Of a DNA stretch of 64,000 nt, positions 1 through 11,401 are shown one piece after another. Made by a program: the position numbers and the translations under genes. This stretch comes from Sipunculus nudus. Lineage: Eukaryota; Annelida; Sipuncula; Golfingiida; Sipunculidae. A model generated the notes under the pieces. That model searched no databases. It had not been told where the DNA came from and saw only the letters and a list, made by a program, of their open reading frames with translations. Within the stretch, counting starts at the first letter, position 1; every line of letters starts with the position of its first letter. Location of the stretch: the NCBI GenBank assembly GCA_026874595.1, contig CM049316.1:37123695-37187694 (forward strand), in the 5' to 3' direction.

Positions 1-1027
1 GTAGCGCAGATAGAATGAGAAGAGGACAATACACTAGATCTTGTGAAAGGCAATGCAGCCAAAGAAACGTAAGCCTCTTCAGCTGGCCTTTTCAGTTGGA
101 ACTTGATTACCATTCAGGAAAATAAGAAGAATCCTTGACTTTTCTCAAAGAAAAGGAGTCTTATGATGATCTACAATTATGATCTGAAAATGCCGTAAAT
201 TGCATCAACTAAACTTACCAAGAACCCAGTAGTGCGCCTATACATCTGATGGTGCTGGCGTTGTCCCGAGAATAGATTAATTTCAAGACAGACTCCGTGT
301 CACATTATCGAGCATTTTCTTTCTCTCTGATGAAAAATCGGAGCTTATTCTCAGTGTATAGTACCAGCTCATGTTTGTCAACTAAGTGTCACCATAATAA
401 TTAAAGAAGATATCGTAAGTTCCTGAGGGTTTTTTCCCCTGAAATCAATTCTGTTCAGCGTGCATGGAATGTTTGTTGGATGTATTAATCAAGTGTTTTC
501 GAATGGAAGACATCAGAAGAAAAAACATGATCCTGTGTAGCGATTTCCTATTAAAACTCAGTTATTGAAGGCACATGAAAATTTTATATATTGTGTGTAT
601 TATCTCAAGCTATCAGTTGCAAAAAAAGCTTCCCAAGCAAAACCGTCCCTGCACTCGAACATTTTATCTCACGTTCAGCTGTTTTATACCTTGTCATGGT
701 TTTGTGCTCGAGTAAACAAAGTTCACTCATGAGGTCCGACCTAGACCAGAAGTCTGATCCAGCGTATGCACGACACCTCCCAAACAAGAAGAAGAAACCC
801 TCAAGACGAAACGCAGAAGCAACACCGCTGAGAAGCTTAACAAAAAATGTTGATGTGTGAAGTTGTGCTGTACGGCCAACAGGTGGCGTACGTGATAGGT
901 TTGTTTTGTGCCACTGGTCTGCGCCTGATGCAAGTTTATTTTCACTTGTGTACAGGAGTAAGATAACGGGTTGAGAATGAAATATTGGAACATACCGTAA
1001 TATTATAAGGAGGAAAAAATATAAATC

Positions 1028-1030
<3 letters not shown>
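1..1030. other. Unassigned non-coding DNA
   Basis: I see no gene here. Short open frames around 591-1087 overlap on both strands, and one of them runs into the neighbouring TA microsatellite, so they look like chance. The stretch near 250-300 resembles the middle of the dispersed GATCCGGATC repeat family described at 30635. A CTCF-like motif lies at 876-888. Confidence 0.5.
876..888 (+). promoter_or_regulatory. CTCF-like motif
   Basis: CCAACAGGTGGCG matches the CTCF core consensus CCASYAGRKGGCR at 12 of 13 positions. CTCF is known across bilaterians. One short match in 64 kb may be chance. Confidence 0.25.

Positions 1031-1083
<53 letters not shown>
1031..1083. repeat. (TA)n microsatellite
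   Basis: Uninterrupted alternating TA run of 53 bases. It is one of several long TA runs in the window. Confidence 0.95.
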
Positions 1084-1086
<3 letters not shown>

Positions 1087-1660
1087 TGCCTGGTTATGTG
1101 AATAGGTTCCTTTAAAACTAACAGTCAGATTACTCAGGTTGGATACTTGAATTTCGATTTTGTTCTACACCTAACATTTTATACTACCCCTTCTCCAATA
1201 ATATTGTTTATTTTATGTTACCTCGCCCAGATGTTATAGGTTTTCCGATGATGTTTGGTTGGTTTGTCTTTTGCAAATTTACTATACAAACAGATTTTTA
1301 AGATATAAGAAAATATCAAAATCCGCTAATAACTCTAATAATAATTCACTAACCGACAATCTAACCACCCGACCAACGGCGGCAAAAACATATTACCTTC
1401 TAGCGGTAATGGCGACTTTAGCTTGAGCTAAATACAGAAATTGATAATATATACTGTTCTACGGGTAAAGAAATGAAATACCATAAAACGCTATATAAAC
1501 CGGTACAGTCACTGGTTCGCATTGTGATTTAAAACAGCATTTACTATTGAAACTATATTAATGACAGGAGCTTCGAGTATACTTATATATAACGAAACCT
1601 GATTCCTTATAAATATAAAACCGTTTTTACTTGTTCGGTCTACAAGTAACGTAGGTCAAC
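1084..1660. other. Unassigned AT-rich DNA
   Basis: No open frame of note, no recognised repeat and no RNA gene seen. Confidence 0.5.
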
Positions 1661-1680
1661 CTCCTCTCTCTCTCTCTCCT

Positions 1681-1730
<50 letters not shown>
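1661..1730. repeat. (CT)n microsatellite
   Basis: About 70 bases of CT dinucleotides with one interruption near 1680. Confidence 0.95.
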
Positions 1731-1734
<4 letters not shown>

Positions 1735-2100
1735 TACCGCAAATCAATAAATTCCATCACATGCTCAATGACCGTTTTATATTCATTATAAATATTAAAA
1801 ACAAACAAAATTCTACCACAGTATTTTCAATGTGTAAATTCTCTCTTGGTACAAGAAGAACATTCACTTTATTGGTAATCCCCGCTCTGGCATGAAAGGC
1901 AGGCCATTAAAACCATTGATATACTCTTATTGACCGTATAGTCGAAACGCGCGGTCACTTTTTGTGTTTAGGTAGAGGTATTAAGAGCCATGTGACCATA
2001 ACAAACAGGTGTCAGAGACATTGTGACATCTAGCATTATCCGGTTGCCACGACCGGGCATTGCCATTAATTTGTAGCTATTTGGATCCGCTCAATAACAG
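1731..2100. other. Unassigned DNA
   Basis: Nothing recognised on either strand. Confidence 0.5.
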
Positions 2101-2330
2101 CGGTGTATTATCCCCCGCCTCCGCGGAGAGGGGAGTTAAGTGATCAGCCCCGTCCGTCTGTCTGTAAGTCGTCCGTACGTCCGTTCGTAAAAAAATTGTT
2201 ATGCGACGCGATATCACGAAAGGTTTTACTTAGGTCTACTTCTTATTGGAGAAGCAGGTGCGTCTTATGGGTCTCCAGAGCTGATTAGGTTTTGTTCCTC
2301 CCCCTTTTGTCCTTTTTGGATTTTTTTAAA
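2101..2330 (+). repeat. Dispersed repeat fragment with CCGT-rich head
   Basis: Starts with a C/G-rich inverted stretch near 2111-2135, then a run of GTCCGT-like words to about 2190. It continues into a segment (TATGCGACGCGATATCAC, then GAGCTGATTAGGTTTTGTTC) that is clearly related to the diverged tandem repeat at 3576-3905. The architecture resembles widespread lophotrochozoan repeats, but the family is not identified. Confidence 0.45.
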
Positions 2331-2784
2331 GAATTCTTAATTTTTTTTCATTTTTTACGAATTTTTAAATCCTAAACATTTCAAGTGCAATGGAAGATTT
2401 GTGCATGTCTCCTTGAGATGGCGTTTATATCTTAAAGGTCTCCTTACCTGAACAGGTTTAGGTCACAGGTTTGAAGGATTGTGAGAATTATTTAGGAATT
2501 TTGTTTATTAATGTCAAACTTAATGTCCATTTCTAATTAATTCTAATTAAGAAGGCTGGTATATTTTATTGTTATCTTGATTAGGTTTAGTGCATCCTTA
2601 ATTTATTTTGTGATTTTTCTTTCTACATACGGTATCTTTGTCATGTTTCAGATTCGATTACAAGGCAAAGTACACACTCTCACACAAGTCACTTTCCGTA
2701 TTAGCAGCATATTAAGTTCTCAGATTACGCCTGCACGAAGTGGTCCGTTATTGTTTTCGGTAAATTCTGTCAGGGTGTATGTAT
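2331..2784. other. Unassigned AT-rich DNA
   Basis: No gene or recognised repeat. The open frame that crosses it (2577-2987) ends inside a miniature element and is probably chance. Confidence 0.5.
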
Positions 2785-2793
2785 GTGTATGTG

Positions 2794-3374
2794 TAGCGCC
2801 ATTTCGACCCTCTGGTATTAGTATGCGACCAGCTGTAACTGGCTGTCAGAGTGCCGTTACATCCTTCAGCGAGGAACTCACTATAAGGCACTATGACGAT
2901 GCAAATATTTTCGTCATTTCCGACAACGCCTCTTGGCCTACATGTACAGTCAATTGGTATAAACTAGACTTATCATTACCATTTTAGTATACCTTCTAAC
3001 AACATCAAACAGAGAGAGAAAAATCCCGTTTTAACTCAGCATATTGGTAACCCCTCCGCATGTTTGTTGTATTTCTGACCGCATGAATACAAGCATGGCT
3101 CGCACGGTTTACTCGAAGCAGCCAACTATGCGATACAGGAAATGACTCGTTACCACAGAGACGGAGTTTCCGTTTGGGTTTTGAGTTCACTTGTATTCCC
3201 TTGTGTTAATTCATCATTCGTAGCGTATTGTCAAGATAATGGGCTGTTTACCACAATATGAATTCAACATGATGGAATACCACTGCAATGCATTCCTCGA
3301 TATTGCTTATATCACATCCAAGTAGGCTTACCAGCCAAATTATCAGTGCCTACTGAGTCGGGTTGTCATGGCTA
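2794..3374 (+). mobile_element. Mutator-like miniature element, copy 1
   Basis: Non-coding ~580 bp element related along most of its length to copies at 27471, 38138 and (inverted) 46570. It begins TAGCGCCATT and ends TCATGGCTA, so the ends are imperfect inverted repeats (TAGC...GCTA). The 9 bases before it (GTGTATGTG) and after it (GTGTGTGTG) agree at 8 of 9, though this is low-complexity sequence. Nine-base target duplications are typical of the Mutator superfamily; the assignment rests mainly on copy 2. Confidence 0.6.
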
Positions 3375-3546
3375 GTGTGTGTGTCGGTGTGTGTTCACAG
3401 CACAGCTGAAGATTGGTCTAACAGAATGTAATGATACGTGACATATAGGTTTGTAGTATTTGCACATATAGAAATGATTAATTGTTGGTATATATCCCTG
3501 GGCAAATAACCCCTGAATGAGCATTTCATGGGCAATCCTACAGTGA

Positions 3547-3561
3547 CCCCCCCCCCCCCCC
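3547..3561. repeat. Poly(C) tract
   Basis: Fifteen consecutive C bases following GTGA. A second GTGA-C15 tract occurs at 8323. Confidence 0.9.
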
Positions 3562-3575
3562 ATTTTAAACTTTTT

Positions 3576-3905
3576 TTATGCAACGCAACATTACAAAAAT
3601 TTTTACTCTGATCTACTTCCCATCATAGTCGCAGATGCATTTTCTGGGTCTCCAGACCTAATTAGGTTTTGTTCACACTTGAACGATTTCTCATATTTTT
3701 ATTCTAAACTTCACATTTCATATGCAACCCGATATCTCAAAAATGTTCTCATATCCACTTCCAATTAATGAAGTAACTGTTTTTGATTGCTCTCCTGACC
3801 TGATTAGGATTTTGTCACACCTCAATGATTTTTTTTTACATTTTTTTATGATTTTTTCAAGTTTGACTTTTATAGTTTATATGTCATGCGATATCTCAAA
3901 AAGCG
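3576..3905 (+). repeat. Diverged ~150 bp tandem repeat
   Basis: Three successive units start near 3576, 3720 and 3879, each with a TATGCAACGCGATATCTCAA-like opening, a CCACTTCC-like block and a CTGACCTGATTAGGTTTTGT-like block (the last unit is partial). Units differ at many positions, so the array is old. A fourth related unit lies at about 2200-2320. The 120-codon open frame 3722-4084 falls largely in this array and is not taken as a gene. Confidence 0.6.
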
Positions 3906-4840
3906 TCATCGGGATCCACATCTTATCAATAACTCATGTGTATATTATGAGTCCACTCGCCTGGTTCGATTCATATGCATTCTCGGTTATCTTTATCAAA
4001 CATTTCATGCTATTTAATCAGCCAAATGGAACGTACATTTCTCACATTCCGTTTGGCATGGGAGCCAGTCTTCTGGTTCAATAATGGGCCTTGGAGAATA
4101 TTAAGGTGGTGATAAATAGCTAGGGTTCCACTATTCTGCCATGAGATGCCAGGAATGAAGGGGAAAATATGAACCTGGTATTGTTACAATATTATTAAGA
4201 CCCAACGGCCCATAACCCGACCTGCGTTTCAAAAGCGCAAATAAAACACTTTTAACAATACAAATAAAATATTTGGTCAAATTATTAAACCAAATGCAAA
4301 ATGCAACGAAAAACCAACATAAAATGTTTATCCGTAGAAGACTATTTTAAAGAAATAAACTCACTTATAAGTGTGGGCCACCTTAATCAATGCATGCACG
4401 ATTTGTCGGGGACACTATTCTGAAATAGATTGCATACGTCGCTTTGACGTTGAGCGGTGTCAAATTTAAAAGCCCGAGGAGCAATCCATATTTGGAAACT
4501 ATCCTTTCATGGTCTTTGATATTTGAAACTCATACCATTCGAGTGACGTCATTGGGTCCCGCCGCCGCGTCTAAATACGCAATTGGACATACATTCAAAG
4601 TGTCTTGTTTCTAGGATTTTACCATTCATATATCTATATTTAGCATTTCCTGTGTGTTAAATAAAATTGAGTGAATGTTTATTCCTTTCCACAGTCGTTA
4701 ATCTTAGTTGTAACAGACGCATTAATACTTTTAAAATTAATAACGGTATAAAAGTACTGCTGCCAGATACAGTGATGAAATTATATAAACAGTGGTGGAA
4801 CTAAAGGAATAAACTGTGTTGCAGTATATTAACAGAAGTA
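3906..4840. other. Unassigned DNA
   Basis: No gene recognised. A perfect cAMP-response-type octamer TGACGTCA lies at 4544-4551, followed directly by TTGG (a reversed CCAAT box). No TATA box or open frame gives it context. Confidence 0.45.
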
Positions 4841-4844
4841 TAAT

Positions 4845-4970
4845 AATAGTAGAAATAGTAGAAGTAGTATTCTTTGTGGGAGTAGTAATGGCAAGAGTAA
4901 TCGATGTAGTTTTAATAATAGTAGTGGTAGTATTAGTAGTAGTTGTAGTAGTAGTGATAAAACTGCAATT
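4845..4970. repeat. Degenerate (GTA/GTT)n trinucleotide tract
   Basis: About 125 bases dominated by AGT/GTA/ATA triplets. The minus-strand frame across it reads as a run of Thr, Ile and Asn and is a repeat artefact. Confidence 0.7.
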
Positions 4971-4979
4971 ACAATTCAT

Positions 4980-6169
4980 CACTTTGAAGTGGTGAGCTAG
5001 CTGTAAAAATGAAATATAATATATGTACTATTGTTTTCAGTGCATTCTAAACACCTACCAGTGTCACTGGTTTTCATAAACATATTGTGAATTATTATGA
5101 TATACATGGTCGCTTAACATCCGATGCATCAAAAAGTTCATTTTATATTGTGTTGTGCTTGAATCGCAGAAATTTACCCATGCATGCAATTAGCTTTTAT
5201 CTTGTTCCAATAACAGTCCTTTTGTCACAGGTAAGTATCATTTATAAGTATAAATAAGAAAGAAAGAATTCACAAGTTTTGAAACAACCCTTTATAATGC
5301 GGCCGACCTTCCGGAAAATGAATGGTAATTTTATGTGAATAATATTATTTCACCAAGCAGTATGCTTCAGTATGGTAAGTTAGGGTTAATTGTCAAAACA
5401 GCAATATACACGCCCCGTTTTACATTACACAGACGTTCAATATGCTGTAAAGGCTACTTACATATCAGCGGGGAAAGAAGCGTCCAACTCCGAGCAAGAA
5501 CGTTCTGCGTGTGGTTATCTATCGCGGGCCCCTCAGACACTGCGCGGGCAACCATCGATTTATGAGAGCCTGACCGTCTTCAGCGCCGAAGTGTAGTTGT
5601 GTGTAAACGCGAGCGCTCTTTACCAACATTCAACATTAATTAATATCAAACAGTTTCACTTAATTTTTTATTAAGTTACAAACTCCTTTGTATAGCAGAA
5701 ACGTTTAGTTGCCATCAGTGATGTCAAGATCCCGTGGTATGAGAGTGATTATAAGGCCGTGACTTGTATTTTCTTTCCCGTTCTTTATCCTTTTACCGAA
5801 GCTGATGTTGTCTGTCTTCTGTCACACTATTCTCTTCTTTTCGTTACATATCAAATTAATATTCTCTACTATTCGCGTCAAATGTTAGTTGACATGGCTT
5901 TAGTCGGTGATAATAATTAGGATTGGATTTCTTCAGCAAGACCATGGGAATGCTCACTAGTTGTCTCGTTTTCATGATTTCCCAGTGTGTCTTCAAGTGT
6001 TCTCAAGTGTTCGCCTATAATATGACCAGGCGTGTATTCTCCATAGGACTGAGCCCGGTCAGTTATAATTTATCAAATAAATTTATCAAAAACGTGGCCC
6101 TTCCACGTCCTGACACCCTTGAAATGAGATAAATATTGTTTTTATCGACCACAGACCCCTTTTTTGTGA
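4980..6169. other. Unassigned DNA with a GC-richer patch
   Basis: Mostly AT-rich without a recognised feature. About 5430-5620 is clearly richer in G+C and carries two overlapping plus-strand open frames (5335-5565 and 5390-5596). Neither has a motif I recognise. It could be an exon or 5' region, but nothing here decides that. Confidence 0.4.
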
Positions 6170-6205
6170 ATATATATATATATATATGTGTGTGTGTTTG
6201 TGTGT
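6170..6205. repeat. (TA)n(TG)n microsatellite
   Basis: TA dinucleotides passing into TG dinucleotides. Confidence 0.9.
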
Positions 6206-6575
6206 TTTTTTAATATTGTCGATGGATATGGCATATGTTCTGTGGTTAGGGACCAAGAAATTAAAGATACCTATTCCAATATCTTAAGTCTATCGAATAA
6301 AGGCAATTTATATTTTCATTAAAAAAATTATAACAGAAAACGCCGAAATTACCGCTCACAGGGTGTTTGTTTCGATCAAATCCATGTGTCTATAATATTT
6401 AACTGAGGGACCAGCCAAATGGCGTTTTGCAACCAGTGAACGTGAGCTTCTGCACATATGGAAACAACCACCTCCAGTGACATATTTATTTCATTTTTTA
6501 CCAACCTGATTCCATTTACTGTGTTTGCTACACCAGCTTTCATATATAAGATAACATACATTCGTCACAGACCCA
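6206..6575. other. Unassigned DNA
   Basis: Nothing recognised beyond a short minus-strand open frame (6376-6561) with no known motif. Confidence 0.5.
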
Positions 6576-7091
6576 TTGCAAAAACCTTTCTTATCAGAAA
6601 TTAGCTACACGTCATTAATATGTACACTCCAAGAATACAGGGTGGATGGAACCTGCAAGGTTCCTGATAAGAACCTTTGGGAGGTTCCAAAAAGAACCAT
6701 GTGTTTAAGGTTCCAATTAGAATTCTTAAAGCTTCACAAGTCTGTCCACCGCGAAGAATCCATTTGTGTTCTACCTGGAAGCCTTTTTCCTCAGAGTGTA
6801 TGTGGAGCAAACCAAAATTTACCTACATTCAAAAGTGGGACAGATGAATATCTGGCTCTAACTTTGGCCTTGTATGTGGGAAAAAATAAAGGAGAAGGCC
6901 ACAAGACACTCTCTCCTAAAGTACCTGTTGCTATTTCAGTCCTGTTTATAGTCGTTGTGTTTACAGTTTTGTCTTTTAATGTAATGCAGGACATGCGTGT
7001 TTTAGTATTCAGTTACATTTTGATTCATGGTACTAAAGAGATATCCACCGCAGGTGCTCAGGGCTCCTTAACGGTAGATTTCATCGGATAA
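6576..7091 (+). CDS. Unrecognised 171-residue open frame, doubtful gene
   Basis: Apart from the LINE this is the longest Met-initiated open frame in the window. I recognise no family. A hydrophobic stretch (VAISVLFIVVVFTVLSF) near residues 118-134 could be a single membrane segment. The region around 6640-6720 is built from short GGTTCC/GGAACC words in alternating orientation, as in some miniature transposons. The C-terminal ~45 residues are encoded by the first unit of the ~190 bp tandem repeat that follows, and later units do not keep the frame open. No Kozak context, splice site or homologue supports it. I rate it more likely a chance frame across repeats than a gene. Confidence 0.15.
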   Translation: MQKPFLSEISYTSLICTLQEYRVDGTCKVPDKNLWEVPKRTMCLRFQLEFLKLHKSVHREESICVLPGSLFPQSVCGANQNLPTFKSGTDEYLALTLALYVGKNKGEGHKTLSPKVPVAISVLFIVVVFTVLSFNVMQDMRVLVFSYILIHGTKEISTAGAQGSLTVDFIG

Positions 7092-7690
7092 GAATTTTCA
7101 GTTTCTTGCTTGCTTTTTTCTTTAAACAATTTTCAAGCAGTTATATTAAGCGTTTTGTCTTTCAACGTAATGCAATGCAGGACATGCGTGTTTAACTATT
7201 CAATGAAATATTGGTCCATGGTACGTTAAAGAGATATCCGCCGCAGCTTCACTTGGCTCCTTATCGGCAGAATTCAATGGACGGATAATAACTTTCAGTT
7301 TCTTGCTTGTTTTGCTTTTTCTTTAACCATTTTGAAGCTTATATATATAGAGAGAGAGTTTTGTCATATAACGCAATGCAGGACATGCGTGTTTAACTAT
7401 TCAGTAAAATACTGGTCCATGGTACGTTAAAGAGATATCCATCGCAGGTGCACTAGGCTCCTTAACGGCAGATTTAAACGGATAATAATTTTCAGTGTCT
7501 TGCTTGTTTTGCTTTAACCATTTTCTCAAGCAGTTATGTGTAGAGTTTTTTCTTTCTACACAATGCAGGACATACGTGTTTAACTATTCAGTGAAACATT
7601 GGACCATGGTACGTTAAAATGCCTCCGCCGCTGGTGAACTAATCTTCTTCACGGTATGGGTCAACGGATAATAATGTTTCTTGCTTGTCT
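6950..7690 (+). repeat. ~190 bp tandem repeat, four units
   Basis: The anchor GCAGGACATGCGTGTTT recurs at 6986, 7177, 7378 and 7565 (one mismatch in the last), giving periods of 191, 201 and 187. Each unit also has CATGGTACGTTAAAGAGATA-like and TTTCAGTTTCTTGCTTG-like blocks. Unit lengths vary by small indels, and the third carries a TA/GA microsatellite near 7340-7358. The array is moderately diverged and non-coding. Confidence 0.8.
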
Positions 7691-8322
7691 TGGCTAAAAC
7701 CATAATTGAAGCGTAAAGCCAGGCAGTTACTTTGCGTCATTCGGTAGACCCGTCTCCTACATTTGAAGTATGTTCCTGCCAACAATTAAAGTACTCTTTA
7801 GCTTTTGCTGCCACATGTTGGCCCTACGCGAATTCAATGTCTTAAATAAACAAACGCTATTTCAAATGAAATTTGTATGAAATAGCAGCATTTAATAACG
7901 TATCGGTCAACTGGGTCTATTGGTCTGTCTAGTATATTATCAAGAGTATTTTATGTTTTCTTTTGGTTACCATTCAGTTTCGTAAAATGCTTGTCTAATC
8001 ATTACATTTATCTTTATATATCATGATTTTTTATGAGTGTTGAAAGACCAACCGAGGATCTGTTTAAAAAGTTGTAAGACTTTTGCGCCATCTGTAAACG
8101 ATGAATGACTATGTTACTCTGTCACCTTGTGGTACGTTCTTTTTCCCAAAAGAAAGATTTTTTAGTTTTTTGTTGTTTTTTTTTAACTCCGTCATCCGGT
8201 TTGTGACATCTGGGATTAAGTCAGTTTGGAGAGATTTTCAGCGTAAATATCGCTATTGAAATAAAACATGACGTATCCTGTGTTGATAAACATATACTAG
8301 CGGACCTGCCCCATGATAGTGA
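7691..8322. other. Unassigned DNA
   Basis: Nothing recognised. Confidence 0.5.
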
Positions 8323-8359
8323 CCCCCCCCCCCCCCCAAAAAAAAAAAAAAAAAAAAAA
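8323..8359. repeat. Poly(C)-poly(A) tract
   Basis: Fifteen C bases followed directly by about 22 A bases. Confidence 0.9.
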
Positions 8360-9187
8360 GCGGCCAAGTGGAATAATTTGAAGGATTTACCAGTGAGGAT
8401 TCGATGATTTCAATTTGGTGGCAACGGAACTTTCTGCGGCTGAATAATGAGCGGAATAACGTTTTCTTGCGGACACGTCCCATATATGACAGTGACATGT
8501 ATCAGTCGCATTCTACTCAGGGAAGAGAGTAGAAATCTGAGACTCACGATTTCTCTTGTTACGTGCAGGAGCCTGCACATGGCATAATGAGGAATATGCT
8601 GTGACGTCACTTGGGAAATTGCAGCGTAATAAAGATGGCCAGGCCTGGAAAGACACATAGCGTGCCTTGGTGAGGCATCCAGGGTTGAGTGGCTCAGGAT
8701 GAACCCTACCGACAGGAAATCGCAAAAATGGTAAACCATGGGAAACGGATTGTTAGAGGAAACCTGGAGTCCTAAGTCCATGCATAAAAGTGGAGGCGTT
8801 TGTTATAGACTAGTTGTATAAGGTCTTTGTTAATTTTCGATCCTAGAGAAGTATATGTATATATGGGCAATTTTTGAAGAAGGTGTCTGGTGTCTGAAGA
8901 GAACATTGTATCATTGATGAAAAACTTGTATTAGTTACAGTGACATTTAGAAAAATATATGTAATTCTAATACAATTTCTCCCTGCTTCAATCCTTTGTC
9001 GTCACCAATTCTCAAGTTCAATACACTCTTGTGGCATTTAAAAAATAAATATTTCTTAAATAAGGATGTCAGAGCCATACACATATGCTTTAATTAAAAT
9101 CGTTCAGTCTTTTTGTGGCTTCATATGGTTTGTACGACAGTACATTTCATGGTAACAGTGTTCCAGTTTCTTCCAATCTTAAACTAC
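8360..9187. other. Unassigned DNA
   Basis: Overlapping minus-strand frames at 8253-8781 have no recognisable motif. A perfect TGACGTCA octamer lies at 8602-8609. Confidence 0.45.
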
Positions 9188-9195
9188 AGAACACA

Positions 9196-9652
9196 CAGGG
9201 GCGTCCATACAGAGTGGATGGGAGGAATATCCCCCCCCCCTTTTTTTAGCAAGGGGGATGGTCAATGTTGTCTTCCCCCTGCTTCTTAGAGAATAGTTTT
9301 TATATATTGGAAATGAAATATATTAATAATAAAAATAACAGACTTTGATTCCATTTCTGAATTTACCATCAAATATTATATATTTAAATCTGGTTTAGAA
9401 GTAACCTTTACCCGCAAAATAATTCTTTATTTTTTAAGACCTTTATACTTATTTTGCTAAATGTATATGACAATCAAAGATGTATATATATATACACACA
9501 CACACACACATATATATATATAATGTATTGTATACAGTTAGCTTTATTTCATGTACTATATTAAGCAAAACTAACTGTAAACGAAACATTATTTATGCTC
9601 CGCTGCATGGATGACCACATTCACTGTGATGTTTTCTATGGGTATAACTTTG

Positions 9653-9713
<61 letters not shown>

Positions 9714-9795
9714 TTATAAAAAAGTTGTACCAACTTTGATTTTCCTTCCACTCAGAGTCACCCCCACCACCCGTGAAGATAAAGTGACGCCACTG
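9196..9795. mobile_element. hAT-type miniature element, copy 1
   Basis: The element is exactly 600 bp, starts CAGGGGCGTC and ends GACGCCACTG, so its terminal inverted repeats agree at 9 of 10 bases. It is flanked by AGAACACA (9188-9195) and AGAATACA (9796-9803), an 8 bp target duplication with one mismatch, the hallmark of hAT elements. It has no transposase, so it is non-autonomous. Inside are a poly(C) tract (9231-9240), a TA/CA microsatellite (9482-9522) and a 56-base TA run (9656-9712). A second copy lies at 49660-50798. Confidence 0.8.
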
Positions 9796-9803
9796 AGAAT
9801 ACA

Positions 9804-10388
9804 CAAGGTTGTATTCAGTCCATACTTTATATGAATAAAACATATTATTGACAAACTTATGTGCGCATGTTTATTATAATCCCACACATTTGTCAACACT
9901 ACGAAATTCAGATCAGAAACAAAATATCTGTGGTCTTGATAATATATTCACAAGAAAAATGTGATATGGCTCTATGTGGTAGGATGGTTTCGTATTTCTA
10001 CAGGTGAAACCTTGAAGTCTGTCATCAGAGACCAGGGTACGTTTCTCCCCAAATTGGAATCGTGGTCAGTAAAATTAACGACCGGCAGGAGTCAATATTT
10101 TCACTGTGCTAACTAACAATTCACATGGTTATATATCAGACATGCCGGATGAATTTGATCTCTCACTGTGTAGAATTAAATTTAGCCTGCATCCTTGGGA
10201 GAAATGTGCTCTATATCAATACAGAATCAAGAATTTTTGCGCAGGAGGAGTTCTTAAGTTCTTTCCTTTTTTATCTTCTGCCAAGGTTTGCGTCTGATCT
10301 CCGGTACGGCTGATTTAAAAAATAACCTGTGGTTAAACTCACGGGAGACACAATTTGCACCTTCGTCGGGATGTAACCTAGTAAATTA
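9804..10388. other. Unassigned DNA
   Basis: Short overlapping plus-strand frames (10106-10313) without known motifs. Nothing else recognised. Confidence 0.5.
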
Positions 10389-10391
10389 TAA

Positions 10392-10691
10392 GGCCAAAAT
10401 AAAAAAAAAAAGTATATGGTTCTCAGGCACTTTTTTTCAGAAAAACTTTGCGGGCTTGCGGTATTTTATTTTTGACCTTTTTTTTGTATGTTTTGATAAA
10501 AATGTCACATCATCAAGGAAAAGAATGAAAATAACAGATATTTTGCTAAACAGGTAAATGCACTACAAAAATTTTTTACCATTTTATCTTCTTGAATGAT
10601 AAAATTCAAAATAAAAAATTTTTGATTCGGAGGGTAAAAATTGACGCGGGCGGTGCCTGAGAACCATACCTTTTATTTTTTTTTTTTGGCC
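10392..10691. mobile_element. Harbinger-like miniature element
   Basis: A 300 bp element whose ends form inverted repeats of about 39 bp, from GGCCAAAATA through an A-run to TGGTTCTCAGGCAC, mirrored at 10653-10691. It is flanked by the trinucleotide TAA at 10389-10391 and 10692-10694. A TWA/TAA target duplication with a GG-starting inverted repeat fits the PIF/Harbinger superfamily. There is no transposase. The interior also has weak self-complementarity, so the whole unit could fold into a long hairpin. The 89-codon frame at 10288-10557 crosses the left end and is not a gene. Confidence 0.65.
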
Positions 10692-10694
10692 TAA

Positions 10695-11268
10695 GCCTTA
10701 TAGTAAGGACGAGGCGTAGCCGTATCTAAGCTTAGTCGCTCGGCCTGAAACCGTGACCATACCATATCTAGAACCTACTGAGCCGTACAAGAACCGTGAA
10801 AACCCCGAGTGCAGTACTGGTGAACCGTACCTGAAAGGTTCTTTTAAAAATGTCCCGGCTCGCGCAAAATGGAAGCGGGGGCTCACTATGGTTATGTCGG
10901 TGGCCCTAGGGTTCTACTAGGGATCCATAGTATGGTTCTGATACGAATTCATTTTCATCCGAGTGAACCCGGGCAAAGTATCGCACGCAAAACTTCAAAG
11001 GGACCCGTTGCTGACTGAGGATGGTTGGTAGGGTTTGACTACGGGGTACTAGGTTTGACAATGGTCTAATTATGATTGCCACGATTAACTAAGAATTCCA
11101 ACCCTAGTGCCACCGGCATGCAATAAAACAGGGAATGTGTGACTATAGCCATGCTATTCATTTCTGTTTCGAAACTGTCATGCAAGTTGACTTGCATCAC
11201 GGACAGGCCGTGGTGTAAGTGTATTTGAACGTATTGCTAGAACAAAGGAACACACGGCGCATGCGGGA
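10695..11268. other. Unassigned DNA
   Basis: Somewhat richer in G+C than its surroundings around 10740-10920. No coding motif recognised. Confidence 0.45.
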
Positions 11269-11304
11269 TATATATATATATATATAAAGAGAGAGAGAGA
11301 GAGA
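11269..11304. repeat. (TA)n(GA)n microsatellite
   Basis: TA run followed by a GA run. Confidence 0.9.
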
Positions 11305-11385
11305 TGCATGAAAAGCCATGCCTGTTCATTGTTTATAGATGGAAAGAGTATACACAGAAAAGTAACACTTGATCCAGCACTATAT

Positions 11386-11401
11386 TATATATATATATAT
11401 A
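11386..11401. repeat. Short (TA)n microsatellite
   Basis: Sixteen bases of alternating AT. Confidence 0.85.

Noticed and set aside
605-1087. 160-codon minus-strand open frame
   Set aside because: Its N-terminus is a Tyr-Ile run made by the TA microsatellite, and the plus strand is also open there. No motif.
4737-4982. Thr/Ile/Asn-rich minus-strand frame
   Set aside because: Pure product of a GTA/GTT trinucleotide tract.
8088-8100. Third CTCF-like site (GCGCCATCTGTAA)
   Set aside because: Only the GGCGC half fits; the CCASY half mismatches at most positions.
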